Shown: positions 43,180 to 52,231 of the stretch, one piece after another
How the letters are laid out: each line of letters opens with the position of its first letter
Position numbering within the stretch: position 1 is the stretch's first letter
From: Pseudomonadota bacterium
GTDB lineage: Bacteria > Pseudomonadota > Alphaproteobacteria > Rhizobiales > Beijerinckiaceae
Direction of reading: 5' to 3'
NCBI GenBank assembly: GCA_020161475.1
Contig: JAIUNQ010000002.1
Coordinates: 1-64,000, forward strand
DNA: 64,000 nt
The notes under the pieces: generated by a model
Databases searched by the model: none
The model's input: only the letters and a program-made list of their open reading frames with translations
Told to the model about the DNA's origin: nothing
Program-made: the position numbers and the translations under genes

Positions 43180-44457
43180 CTAACCGGCGGATCGACCGGG
43201 GATGGCAGGCGCTTCTTCCACCAACCGGATCTGGCGACGACGCACAGGCTGCGGTTCCACGCGGTTGCGCCCGCCCTTCTTGGCATCATAGAGCGCGATA
43301 TCCGCATGGGCGATGACGTCATGCAGGGCTGCCACGCCGCTCATGCGGCCTTCCGCCACCCCCAGCGAGGCTGTGACGGTGGAACCACCATCCGGACGGG
43401 CATGCGGAATCGCCGCCGCCACAAGCGCACGGCGGAAGCGCTCCGCCAGTTCCGTGCCGGAATCAAGGTGGCAATGGGGAACAAAAGCGATGAACTCCTC
43501 GCCCCCGAAGCGGCCCAGTACGTCGCGCTCGGGGTTCAGGCACTCCATCATCACCGTGGCCAGCGTGCGCAGGCAGCGGTCGCCCTCGGCGTGGCCATAG
43601 GTGTCGTTGTAGCTCTTGAAGTGGTCCACATCGAGCATGATGACGCAGAAGGGCGCATCGCGACGGGTTGCGGAGGCAAAGAAATTCTCCACCGCGAGAT
43701 CGAACCCGCGCCGATTGGCAGCCCCCGTCAGCGGATCGATCCGCGAGAGCTGGGAGAGCTTGGCGTTGTCATGGCTCAGCTCCACCGTGCGCAATTCGGC
43801 AAAGCGGCGGCGCAACCAAGTGCGGCGATATTCGCCCTCCTGAATCGCCAGTGCCAGCAGCGTGATGTAGCTCGTCGCGCAGAGCGCCATAATGCCCATC
43901 ACCGCCGCCGGCGCCCCCAACGAAGAGAACTTGAGCACCAGAACGGCATGGAGTCCTGTGGAAGCCAGCGCCACGAAAGCGGCATGGCGAAATCCCAGTT
44001 TGAGGATCGAATTGGCGAACATCACCGGGAAGAGCGCGAGGTACTGGTACTGATCGGCCGAGTAAGCCGTGGAGCCGAGAAACAGCACCTCGACCTGAAG
44101 GATATAGACCAGCGGCATCAGGGTGCCGATCCACTCGGTCGCGCGCGGCGACAAGGGCCGAGTGAGGATGCTGGCCGCAAACAGCATCAGCGGCGTTACT
44201 ACCCCCAGATGCAGCAACACCGAGAGCAGGAAAACATCCGGGATGACGACGGCATCCACCACCAGAAACAGGTTGTAGGAAATGAGCGCCAGCAGCGCAC
44301 TGCGGCGATAATGCTTGCGCCGCCAAGCCACCGTATCTTCGGCATAGGCGGCCTCCAGCGGGGCTGAGAATTGCAAGCGGGCACGCCCGCGGCGCATCTC
44401 GACATCAAGATCAGCGGCGCGGAGCGCATCGTGCAGGGGGGTCGCCATGGCCTTCAT
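43180..44457 (-). CDS. Membrane-bound diguanylate cyclase (GGDEF)
   Basis: About 425 residues. The N-terminal half has five to six hydrophobic segments (residues about 50-205), an unnamed membrane sensor region. The C-terminal GGDEF domain is intact: DPLTGAANRRGFD, MLDVDHFKSYNDTYGH and the active site RFGGEEF, so it should make cyclic di-GMP. The inhibitory RxxD site is absent: the four residues at that position are PERD. The start is uncertain: ATG 44457 or 44448 is preferred over 44493, which lies inside the terminator tail of the gene upstream. Confidence 0.9.
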   Translation of the reverse strand: MKAMATPLHDALRAADLDVEMRRGRARLQFSAPLEAAYAEDTVAWRRKHYRRSALLALISYNLFLVVDAVVIPDVFLLSVLLHLGVVTPLMLFAASILTRPLSPRATEWIGTLMPLVYILQVEVLFLGSTAYSADQYQYLALFPVMFANSILKLGFRHAAFVALASTGLHAVLVLKFSSLGAPAAVMGIMALCATSYITLLALAIQEGEYRRTWLRRRFAELRTVELSHDNAKLSQLSRIDPLTGAANRRGFDLAVENFFASATRRDAPFCVIMLDVDHFKSYNDTYGHAEGDRCLRTLATVMMECLNPERDVLGRFGGEEFIAFVPHCHLDSGTELAERFRRALVAAAIPHARPDGGSTVTASLGVAEGRMSGVAALHDVIAHADIALYDAKKGGRNRVEPQPVRRRQIRLVEEAPAIPGRSAG

Positions 44458-44488
44458 GACAAACACAGCTAAAGGGTGTATATTAAGA

Positions 44489-44521
44489 GGCATTAAAAAG
44501 GGGCGGTCAAAACCGCCCCTT
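44489..44521 (-). terminator. Rho-independent terminator of the aminotransferase gene
   Basis: A perfect stem AAGGGGCGGT/ACCGCCCCTT with a 4-nt loop, followed on the minus strand by TTTTTAAT. It lies 33 nt after the aminotransferase stop. Confidence 0.85.
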
Positions 44522-44553
44522 CATGCTTCATAAACGGCTGATGAATGTGAGAC

Positions 44554-45774
44554 TTAGCCAGCCTGACGGATGTCGATCACATTGTGCAGGGTGCCATCCG
44601 CGCCGTCGAAGAACTTCTTGAGGTTGCGCGCGGCCTGACGGATGCGCTGCTCGTTCTCGACGATAGCAAGGCGGACGTACTCATCGCCGTGCTCGCCAAA
44701 GCCGAGGCCCGGCGCGACGGCGACATCCGCCTTTTCCACCAGCAATTTCGCGAATTCCACCGAGCCGAGCGACTTGAACTTCTCCGGGATCGGCACCCAG
44801 GCGAACATGGTGGCCTGCGGGGTGGGGATTTCCCAACCGGCCTTGCCGAAGCTTTCCAGCATGGCATCACGGCGCTTCTTGTAGATGTCGCGCATCTCGC
44901 GGATGCAATCATCCGGCCCGTTGAGCGCGGCGGTGGCCGCCACCTGAATCGGGGTGTAGGCGCCATAATCGAGGTAGGACTTCACACGCGCCAGCGCGCC
45001 GATGAGGCGCTCGTTGCCCACCGCGAAACCCATGCGCCAGCCGGCCATGGAGAAGGTCTTCGACATGGAGGTGAACTCCACGCAGATATCCATCGCGCCC
45101 GGCACCTGAAGCACGGAAGGCGGCGGGTTGGCGTCGTCGAAATACACCTCGGCATAGGCGAGATCGGAGAGGAGGATAATGTCGTGCTTCTTCGCGAAGG
45201 CGACGAGATCCTTGTAGAAATCCAGCTCGGCAACGAAAGCGGTCGGGTTCGAGGGATAGCACACCACCATCGCGATCGGCTTGGGGACCGAGTGCTGGAT
45301 GGCGCGCTCCAGCGCCGGGAACATGTCCGGGGTCGGCTCGGCCGGGATCGAACGGATAACACCGCCTGCCATCAGGAAGCCGAAGGCGTGGATCGGGTAG
45401 GACGGGTTCGGCACCAGCACGACATCACCCGGGCCGCAGATGGCCTGCGCCATGTTGGCGAAGCCTTCCTTGGAGCCGAGGGTGGCGACAACCTGCGTAT
45501 CCGGGTTGAGCTTCACGCCGAAGCGGCGGGCATAATAATTGGCCTGCGCGCGGCGAAGACCGGCAATGCCCTTGGAGGCGGAGTAGCGATCGGTGCGCGG
45601 CTTGCCTGCGGTTTCGACCAGCTTCTCGATCACGTGCTTGGGTGCCGGCAGATCCGGGTTCCCCATCCCCAGATCGATGATGTCTGCCCCGTTAGCTCGC
45701 GCCTGCGCCTTGATCTTGTTCACCTGTTCGAACACGTAGGGCGGCAATCGGCGGATGCGGTGGAACTCGTTCAT
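44554..45774 (-). CDS. alaC: Pyridoxal-phosphate aminotransferase (AlaC-like)
   Basis: A 406-residue class I aminotransferase of the AlaC/LL-diaminopimelate aminotransferase-like group, probably alanine-glutamate transamination. The PLP Lys is in TSMSKTFSMAGWRMGF; the conserved Asp and Tyr are in LLSDLAYAEVYFDD. The N-terminus NEFHRIRRLPPYVFEQVN is characteristic. It lies between the phaC-side lipoprotein gene and the diguanylate cyclase, part of the known phaC-alaC-hom-glpX-recJ neighbourhood. The gap 45775-45997 upstream holds no gene I can support. Confidence 0.93.
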   Translation of the reverse strand: MNEFHRIRRLPPYVFEQVNKIKAQARANGADIIDLGMGNPDLPAPKHVIEKLVETAGKPRTDRYSASKGIAGLRRAQANYYARRFGVKLNPDTQVVATLGSKEGFANMAQAICGPGDVVLVPNPSYPIHAFGFLMAGGVIRSIPAEPTPDMFPALERAIQHSVPKPIAMVVCYPSNPTAFVAELDFYKDLVAFAKKHDIILLSDLAYAEVYFDDANPPPSVLQVPGAMDICVEFTSMSKTFSMAGWRMGFAVGNERLIGALARVKSYLDYGAYTPIQVAATAALNGPDDCIREMRDIYKKRRDAMLESFGKAGWEIPTPQATMFAWVPIPEKFKSLGSVEFAKLLVEKADVAVAPGLGFGEHGDEYVRLAIVENEQRIRQAARNLKKFFDGADGTLHNVIDIRQAG

Positions 45775-45997
45775 CTCTCTAGCTTTCGCTGACGGGGTTT
45801 AAGGATGCTCCGGCCTTGCCTGTCTTGGCGTGGCCATTGCGCTTGTCATGGCCCGGTCGGGGAACCGGGATCCGGGCTGACATTGCCGGAAACCTGCTTC
45901 TTGTTGCAGCAGGACGCACAAGTCTAGCACGAATTTCTGATTCTCGAGCATCCCCCCTTCAGGGGAGCAGCGCGAGGTGGATCGCAAAGGCCGTCGT

Positions 45998-46363
45998 TTA
46001 CGGGTTGCCCGCTCCCGCAGGCCGCGGGATGGAGCCATCGTAGCCCGACTTCGGCTTGGGTCGGTTGGCAAAGGCACGGGTGCGGTCACGCTGGCTCGCC
46101 AGCTCCTTCTCCAGCTTCTGCACATCACCGGCGCTGCGCACCGGGGTCGGGCGCGAGGGCGGCGTCACTCCCACGGGGATATAGCCGCTGGGGGCTGCCG
46201 CGCGAGACTGCACCACGAAAGCTGGCGTTTCCGGATCAGGCGCGCCGCCCTGCATGGAGCGCACCGTCTGTGTCATGCCGGTGCCATTACAGCCGCCGAG
46301 AATCGCCGCCATCAGAAAGGGAGTCGCCCTGAGCGCCCCCGTGCGACGCAGAAATACGGCCAT
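45998..46363 (-). CDS. Small putative lipoprotein
   Basis: A 121-residue protein starting MAVFLRRTGALRATPFLMAA with lipobox ILGGC (Cys about residue 24), so a lipoprotein signal is likely. The mature part is Pro/Ser/Arg-rich and has a short helix (VQKLEKELASQRDR). No family recognised. I start at ATG 46363; the longer frame adds 32 Arg-rich residues before the signal peptide. It is divergent from phaC with 236 bp between them. Confidence 0.7.
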   Translation of the reverse strand: MAVFLRRTGALRATPFLMAAILGGCNGTGMTQTVRSMQGGAPDPETPAFVVQSRAAAPSGYIPVGVTPPSRPTPVRSAGDVQKLEKELASQRDRTRAFANRPKPKSGYDGSIPRPAGAGNP

Positions 46364-46599
46364 GAAGAGCTGCCCCCGAAAAGTTCGATTTGTCCAATAA
46401 AGCGCTGTTGTGCGCGCTTTTGAGTTTCTTAACCGTAAAAGCCGCCGAAATTCGGGCAAGCTTTAATGGCTTGCTCCTTCCGTCGGTGTTGCGGGCGTCA
46501 CAAAAACGGGCCAGCATGGGCCAACGAGGCGGGTTTGGTCAGTGGTGGCCGCCCAGCCCAGAAACAAGGTCGGCGTGAACCGACCAGGGGAAATGCGCC

Positions 46600-48906
46600 A
46601 TGAAGGGCAAGACGAAGACATCCGCTGCCAAGGCCGAGAAGCCGGCCCCCGACAAGCAAAAGCCCGCCCCCACCCTCGCGAAGGCTGTTGTGGCCAAAGC
46701 CGAAGCCAAGAGCGACAGCAAGAGCGCGGCGGCCACCAAGGCCCCAGCGGTTAAGGTCGCGCCTGCCGCCGCCCCCGTCGCCAAGGCCCCGGCGGCGAAA
46801 GCGCCAGCCCCCAAGGCAGGAGCCGCCAAGCCTGCGGCCGGGAAAACGCCTGTGGCTAAACCTGCGGAGCCCAAAGCCGCGCCCGCCAAGACGGCAGCTT
46901 CGTCGAAGACGGCGGCAGGCAAGTCCGCCGCTCTCCCTGCCGCACCAGTTAAACCTGCGCCCGCGAAATCTGCCGCTGCCAAACCGAGCGCGCCCAAAGC
47001 CACCTCGGCTGCCAAGCCAGCGGCGGAGAGCAAGCCCGCGCCTGCGGCCAAACCTGCGCCGGCCAAGGCAGAGAGCGTGAAGCCCGAGATCGCCAAGCCA
47101 TCCCCGGATGCTGCGCCTGATGTGGCGGCGGCGGAGGCCATCGGCGCCGAGCTTGAGCATCTGGCTGAGGTGACCAGCGAGATCATCGCGGATGCCGGCA
47201 AGGCCAGCGTTGCGGTGCTCAAAGGGCTGGAAGATGCCAAGCCGCCTGTTTCCACCGAGGAAACGGCGGATCTTGCGCGGACGTTCGGCTCGATTGCGGA
47301 ATATTGGCTCAAGGACCCTGCGCGCCTTGTCAAAACGCAGAAAGACATCTCTGTCGATCTGATCAACCTCTGGACCGGCTTCATCAAGCAGGCGAGCGGT
47401 GAGCCGGTGGAACCTGCCGTGCCCATTCCGGCGCGCGATCCGCGTTTTGCCGACAAGGACTGGTCGGAAAACCCCTATTTCAACATGCTGCGCCAGGCCT
47501 ATTTCATGGGAACGAAATGGGCGGATTCGCTGGTGGACAAGGCTGAGGTGGACGAGAACACCAAGCGCAAGGCGGGTTTTTATGTGCGCCAGCTCGCCAG
47601 CGCCCTCTCCCCCTCCAACTACGTGATGACCAACCCGGAATTGCTGCGTCAGACGGCGGAGGAAAAGGGCGAGAACCTGGCCCGCGGCATGAAAATGCTG
47701 GCGGAGGACATCGAGGCGGGCAACGGACAGCTCAAGATCCGCCAGTCTGACACCTCCCCGTTCAAGTTCGGCGAGAACATCGCCAACACGCCGGGCAAGG
47801 TGGTGTTCCGCAACGAGTTGATCGAACTGATCCAGTACACCCCAACGACCGAGAGCGTGTACAAGACGCCGCTGCTGATTGTGCCGCCGTGGATCAACAA
47901 GTTCTATATCCTCGATCTCAATGCCGAGAAGAGCTTCGTGCGCTGGGCTGTGAGCGAGGGGCTGACGGTGTTCGTCATCTCGTGGATCAACCCGGACGAG
48001 CGCCACCGCGCCTATGATTTCGAAGCTTACATGAAGCGCGGCGTGTTGAGCGCGCTCGATGCCGCGCTCGAAATCACCGGCGAGAAGACGGTCGATACCA
48101 TCGGCTATTGCGTCGGCGGTACCATGCTTAGCGTGACGCTGGCCTATATCGCGCAAGACCCTGTGGAGGCGAAGAAGATCCGCTCGGCGACGCTGTTCAC
48201 CACGCAGGTGGACTTCACCCATGCGGGCGATCTGCTCGCCTTCGTGGATGAGGCGCAGATCCGCTCCGTCGAGGAAATGATGGCCGAAACCGGCTATCTG
48301 CCGGGATCGAAAATGGCGGGCGCCTTCAACATGCTGCGCCCCAATGACCTGATCTGGTCCTATGTCGTGAACAACTACCTCAAGGGGAAGAACCCGGCGC
48401 CGTTTGATCTTCTGTACTGGAATGCGGATTCCACCCGCATGCCGGAGGCGAACCACAGCTTTTACTTGCGCAACTGCTATCTCAACAACAACTTCAGCCA
48501 GAAGAAGATGGTGGTGGGCGGGCGCACGCTCGACCTGAGCCTCGTTAAGCAGAAAATCTACAACCTCGCCGCCAAGGAAGACCACATTGCGCCGGCCAAG
48601 TCCGTGTTTGTTGGCTCGAAATTCTTCGGCGGCGAAGTGACCTATGTGCTGGCGGGCTCCGGGCATATCGCCGGGGTCATCAACCCCATGACCAAGCCGA
48701 AGTACCAGTATTGGACCAATGGTCCGGTAAAAGGTGAATTCGAGGATTGGGTGAAGGGCGCCACCGAACATGCGGGCACCTGGTGGCCGCATTGGCATGC
48801 CTGGCTCACCAAGGGCGAACCCAAAGTGCCGGCGAGGCAACCGGGCAGTGAGGCGCACCCGCCGCTGGAGGATGCCCCCGGCCTTTACGTGCGCATCAAG
48901 GCCTGA
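46600..48906 (+). CDS. phaC: Class I poly(3-hydroxyalkanoate) synthase with histone-like N-terminal extension
   Basis: PhaC polymerises hydroxyacyl-CoA into storage polyester on granules. The catalytic domain (about residues 190-768) has the lipase-like box GYCVGGT with Cys504, Asp661 in AAKEDHIAP and His689 in GSGHIAGV, so the triad is complete. Residues 1-172 are unlike normal PhaC: low-complexity, rich in Lys, Ala and Pro (APAAKPAPAKAESVKPEIAK and similar), as in histone H1-like proteins and in the DNA-binding tails of PhaF and PhaM. At 768 residues it is about 170 longer than usual class I enzymes. AGGGGA precedes the ATG. No phaA, phaB or phasin gene is in the window. Confidence 0.95.
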   Translation: MKGKTKTSAAKAEKPAPDKQKPAPTLAKAVVAKAEAKSDSKSAAATKAPAVKVAPAAAPVAKAPAAKAPAPKAGAAKPAAGKTPVAKPAEPKAAPAKTAASSKTAAGKSAALPAAPVKPAPAKSAAAKPSAPKATSAAKPAAESKPAPAAKPAPAKAESVKPEIAKPSPDAAPDVAAAEAIGAELEHLAEVTSEIIADAGKASVAVLKGLEDAKPPVSTEETADLARTFGSIAEYWLKDPARLVKTQKDISVDLINLWTGFIKQASGEPVEPAVPIPARDPRFADKDWSENPYFNMLRQAYFMGTKWADSLVDKAEVDENTKRKAGFYVRQLASALSPSNYVMTNPELLRQTAEEKGENLARGMKMLAEDIEAGNGQLKIRQSDTSPFKFGENIANTPGKVVFRNELIELIQYTPTTESVYKTPLLIVPPWINKFYILDLNAEKSFVRWAVSEGLTVFVISWINPDERHRAYDFEAYMKRGVLSALDAALEITGEKTVDTIGYCVGGTMLSVTLAYIAQDPVEAKKIRSATLFTTQVDFTHAGDLLAFVDEAQIRSVEEMMAETGYLPGSKMAGAFNMLRPNDLIWSYVVNNYLKGKNPAPFDLLYWNADSTRMPEANHSFYLRNCYLNNNFSQKKMVVGGRTLDLSLVKQKIYNLAAKEDHIAPAKSVFVGSKFFGGEVTYVLAGSGHIAGVINPMTKPKYQYWTNGPVKGEFEDWVKGATEHAGTWWPHWHAWLTKGEPKVPARQPGSEAHPPLEDAPGLYVRIKA

Positions 48907-48927
48907 GACCTTGGCAAGAAATCCATC

Positions 48928-48953
48928 AGCCCCGCTTCGGCGGGGCTTTTTGT
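48928..48953 (+). terminator. Rho-independent terminator of phaC
   Basis: Stem AGCCCCGC/GCGGGGCT with a TTCG tetraloop, followed by TTTTTG, 21 nt after the stop. Confidence 0.9.
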
Positions 48954-48991
48954 TGTGGAGATCACACCGGCAAGCCTGCGGGAAAACGCTC

Positions 48992-49021
48992 AAAAGAAAA
49001 AGGGCCGGTTTCCCGGCCCTT
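48992..49021 (-). terminator. Rho-independent terminator of the FadL-type gene
   Basis: Minus-strand stem AAGGGCCGG/CCGGCCCTT with a GAAA loop and a tail of TTTTTCTTTT, 26 nt after the stop of the outer-membrane protein gene. Confidence 0.88.
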
Positions 49022-49047
49022 GGTCATTCTTTACGCTGTGGCGTCGA

Positions 49048-50337
49048 TCAGTACTTGCGCACCACCGGGGCCTCACGGGCCGGGCCTTCACCCCACTTGG
49101 AGGTCAGGCCCAGCGAGATCAGGTGAGCGGAGCCCTTGGCATCGGCTTCGAAGGTGCCGCCAAGCGGACCCGGCTGCGAGATGTGGCCCTTCTTGATGTG
49201 CAGGTAGGAATAGGAGCCGTTCAGAGCGAAGCGGTCCGAGACCTTGTAGGTGAAGCCGGTCGAGAGCCAGAGGCGATCGTTATCCGGCAGGGAGACGCGG
49301 CGGATGGCGTCCGACACCGGGGTGATCTCGTAGGCGACACCAGCGCGCAGGGTGAGCGCCTGATTATACTTGTATTCGCCGCCCAGCGCGAACATCCAGG
49401 CGTCACGATAACCGAACGGGAGACGCTGCAGCGGCGCCATGGCCGGCAGGATCAGGTTCTTGAGCGCGGCATCGCCGATACGGCCGTAGTTCTGCCATTC
49501 CACCGAGCCGAGGATGTCGAGCTTCTCATTCACACCCTGGCGGACCGAGAGGTTGACGCGGTTCGGCAGGTTCAGCGTGCCTTCGGCGTTGTTGGCGATC
49601 AGCGGGCCGAGGATGGCCTTGCCCTTCACGGGCTGATCGACGAAGGAGCGCCAGCCGAGACCGATCTGGGTGGTCTTGGTCGGGGTCCAGGTGATACCGG
49701 CGGTCCAGCCCACGCCCACGCCATCGGCATGGTTGATGCCGGCGGTCGAGACGCCGCCCGGCGGCAGGAAGGCGAACTGGCGGGCCGAGGCGTACTGGAT
49801 CTGCAGGCCAACACCAACCGACCACTCATTGTTGATCTTGTAGGCGATCGACGGGGTGGCGGTGATCACGCGCAGCTTCGAGGTGTGGGTGAGGAAGCTG
49901 CCGCGCCACTGGGCATCCGGCTTGATCGAGTTGCCGTAGGTGGTGTTGAGCGAGATACCGACGGTGAGGCGCTCGTTCAGCGGATAGATGACGTAAGTGG
50001 CGGGCACGAAGTAATCCATGCCGACATCGCCGGAGGTGGCCGGACGCAGGCCGTTGAGCGCAGCGCTGGCGCCGGTATAGGCACCCGTCATCTTGGTGAC
50101 CGGAACACCGAAGGTATAGTTGGTGTCGATGGTCATACGGGTGAAGCCGGTCATCGTGGCCGGGTTCGCGAACATCGTGGCGGCGCTTTCCGAGCCGGGC
50201 GCGGCGAAGCCAGCATAACCCATGCCGTTGAACACCGAGCTCTGCGACGTGTTGGTCAAACCACCCGCAACGGCGCTCCCCAGCGCCAGCAGCGAAACAG
50301 AAGCCGCGAGTGCCGCACGCCCCATCATCATTTTCAT
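49048..50337 (-). CDS. OmpP1/FadL/TodX-family outer membrane transporter
   Basis: A 429-residue beta-barrel protein for uptake of hydrophobic compounds such as long-chain fatty acids. A signal peptide (MKMMMGRAALAASVSLLALG, cleavage near AVAG) is followed by GLTNTSQSSVFNGMGYAGFA and SAATMFANPATMTGF, the N-terminal hatch pattern of the family (NPA motif). The C-terminus has alternating barrel strands. The ATG at 50337 has AGGGAG upstream. In a PHA-making cell it may supply fatty acids; that link is inference. Confidence 0.93.
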   Translation of the reverse strand: MKMMMGRAALAASVSLLALGSAVAGGLTNTSQSSVFNGMGYAGFAAPGSESAATMFANPATMTGFTRMTIDTNYTFGVPVTKMTGAYTGASAALNGLRPATSGDVGMDYFVPATYVIYPLNERLTVGISLNTTYGNSIKPDAQWRGSFLTHTSKLRVITATPSIAYKINNEWSVGVGLQIQYASARQFAFLPPGGVSTAGINHADGVGVGWTAGITWTPTKTTQIGLGWRSFVDQPVKGKAILGPLIANNAEGTLNLPNRVNLSVRQGVNEKLDILGSVEWQNYGRIGDAALKNLILPAMAPLQRLPFGYRDAWMFALGGEYKYNQALTLRAGVAYEITPVSDAIRRVSLPDNDRLWLSTGFTYKVSDRFALNGSYSYLHIKKGHISQPGPLGGTFEADAKGSAHLISLGLTSKWGEGPAREAPVVRKY

Positions 50338-50666
50338 ATTCTTGTCTCCCTCGACACGAATCGGCCCTTTGGGGCTCGCTTCGGATTGGGGAGAAGATGC
50401 CGGGGCCATTCGCGCCTTGCAACTCCCCCATTCGCCGGGCGCAGATGGCGTTTGAGGGCGATCGAACGCCCGAATTGGCAAATTTTGGGGGCGAATGCGC
50501 TATATCAGCACTTGCTGCAACGCACTCGCCAGTTCACTTGTAAACAAACCCGCATCCTTGACCACTTGTGGCGAATTCAAGGCTTCAACGACAACGCCCC
50601 TTTTCGGGGCGCTGTTGCGGGATTGACACATTTTTCACCACGGAAATCGCGGGTCAGGCAGGTTGC
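50338..50666. other. Non-coding gap between argC and the FadL-type gene
   Basis: A 329-bp gap. It should hold the promoter of the outer-membrane protein gene (an AT-rich stretch with TGATATAGC near 50500 on the minus strand) and the end of argC. A hairpin CGCCCC/GGGGCG lies at about 50594-50614 but without a T run. No open frame here has coding features or a family match. Confidence 0.5.
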
Positions 50667-51614
50667 TCACAGGCCCAGCATCAGTTTCAGGTTCTGGACC
50701 GCCGCGCCCGAGGCTCCCTTGCCGAGGTTGTCGAGCCGCGCGACCAGCACCGCCTGCCCTTTCGCCTCATGGCCAAAGACGAACAGCTCCAGTTTGTTGG
50801 TGCCGTTGAGCGCCTGCGGTTCGATCTTGCCGCCCATACCGGCAACCTCCGCCGCATCCGCGACGCGGACGAACTCGGAACCTGCATAGCGAGCCGCCAG
50901 CGCCCCGCGCAGGTCTTCCACCGTGGTGCCGGCCTTGAGCGTGGAAAGGTGCAGCGGCACGCTGACCAGCATGCCCTGCCGGAAATTTCCGACAGAGGGG
51001 ACGAAAATCGGCTGGCGGGTCAGCTTCGAATAGGCGGTCAGCTCGCCCAGATGCTTGTGCTGAAGCGCGAGGCCGTAAAGCTCGAACGGGTTCGCGGTGC
51101 CGGCTTCGTATTGCTCGATCATGCCCTTGCCGCCGCCGGAATAGCCCGAGACGGCATTGACAGTGACGGGGAAATCCGCCGCCATGATGCCCGCATCGAC
51201 CAGCGGGCGCAGCAGGGCAATGCCGCCCGTGGGGTAGCAGCCCGGATTGGCGACGCGCGCGGCCTTGGCCACCGCCTCGGCATGGCCGGGGGCGAGTTCG
51301 GGGAAGCCATAGGTCCAGCCCGGTGCGACGCGATGCGCGGTGGAGGCATCGATGAAGCGCGGGCATTTGTCGCCCAGCGTCTCGCCCAACGCCACGGCTT
51401 CCTTGGCGGCATCATCGGGCAGGCAGAGGATCACGACATCCACCTGCGACATAAGCTCCGCCTTGGCCGCCACGTCCTTGCGCTTGTCTGCCGCAATGGA
51501 GCGCACCGCAATGGCCGGCTCGTTGGCCAGCATCTCGCGGATCTGGAGGCCGGTGGTTCCGGCTTCGCCATCAATGAAAACGGTGGGCTGGGCGTTTTTG
51601 AGCGGGATGGACAT
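50667..51614 (-). CDS. argC: N-acetyl-gamma-glutamyl-phosphate reductase
   Basis: ArgC reduces N-acetylglutamyl phosphate to the semialdehyde in arginine synthesis. 315 residues, matching the shorter type 2 ArgC. The active Cys is in VANPGCYPTGGIALLRPL, and the nucleotide site is IDGEAGTTGLQIREML. The C-terminus ends NLKLMLGL. It lies downstream of rpsI in the same direction but is separated by the two plus-strand envelope genes, which appear inserted in the usual rplM-rpsI-argC order. Confidence 0.95.
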   Translation of the reverse strand: MSIPLKNAQPTVFIDGEAGTTGLQIREMLANEPAIAVRSIAADKRKDVAAKAELMSQVDVVILCLPDDAAKEAVALGETLGDKCPRFIDASTAHRVAPGWTYGFPELAPGHAEAVAKAARVANPGCYPTGGIALLRPLVDAGIMAADFPVTVNAVSGYSGGGKGMIEQYEAGTANPFELYGLALQHKHLGELTAYSKLTRQPIFVPSVGNFRQGMLVSVPLHLSTLKAGTTVEDLRGALAARYAGSEFVRVADAAEVAGMGGKIEPQALNGTNKLELFVFGHEAKGQAVLVARLDNLGKGASGAAVQNLKLMLGL

Positions 51615-51736
51615 GGCAGGCTCCGTGAGATGCGCGTAACGCTAGGCGCGCTAGATGGGGCAGAAAGATGACAAACAAAAGAGGGGCGCAAAGCACCGCG
51701 CCATGACGCGCCAATAGCGCGCTCGTCACGCCAGCA

Positions 51737-52021
51737 TCATCGCGGCTTGAAGTGCACGAAGAGCGCGAACAGCACCCACGGCAGGAAAAATCCGCTACCC
51801 GAGAGCAACAGCCCGGCGAAACGCTCCCACTGGGTGGCCTCGGCTGCATTGTTCGACAGCATCGGGATCATGTGCGTGAGGCCGAAAGTCACCAGCGGCG
51901 CGAGCACAGCCGCAACCGCCCAGACAACGCGCACGCCAATGGCACGCCCCGGCGCGAACAGGATGAGCAGCGCAGGCAACAACACGAACATGCCTGTGAG
52001 GCCGAGCAAGAAAATGCGCAT
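51737..52021 (-). CDS. Small hypothetical membrane protein
   Basis: 94 residues with three hydrophobic segments (about 3-24, 30-50, 68-90), starting MRIFLLGLTGMFVLL and ending VHFKPR. No family recognised. It is 122 bp upstream of argC on the same strand. Coding is supported by the even distribution of membrane segments and a normal start, not by homology. Confidence 0.6.
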   Translation of the reverse strand: MRIFLLGLTGMFVLLPALLILFAPGRAIGVRVVWAVAAVLAPLVTFGLTHMIPMLSNNAAEATQWERFAGLLLSGSGFFLPWVLFALFVHFKPR

Positions 52022-52231
52022 GAGGGCACCCGTTTTTCAGGTTCTGCCTGTCTCATATTGTGCTGCGGCGCGCAATGGAAAGCTGGAAAGAGAAGAGATG
52101 CCCCCCCGCGTGCGAGGCGCTGGTTCGCCCAAGGAAGGACGCGCTTGCGGCGTGAGAGTGTTTGACTTCGGCGCGCCCGAGACCTTAAGAAAGTGTTCCT
52201 TTTATGCTTTAGGCATTTATCGGATCCCGTC

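Noticed and set aside
46498..48993. Minus-strand open frame of 831 codons opposite phaC
   Set aside because: Antisense shadow of phaC; the low-complexity N-terminal coding region of phaC produces a Gly/Arg-rich reverse frame with no signal or domain.
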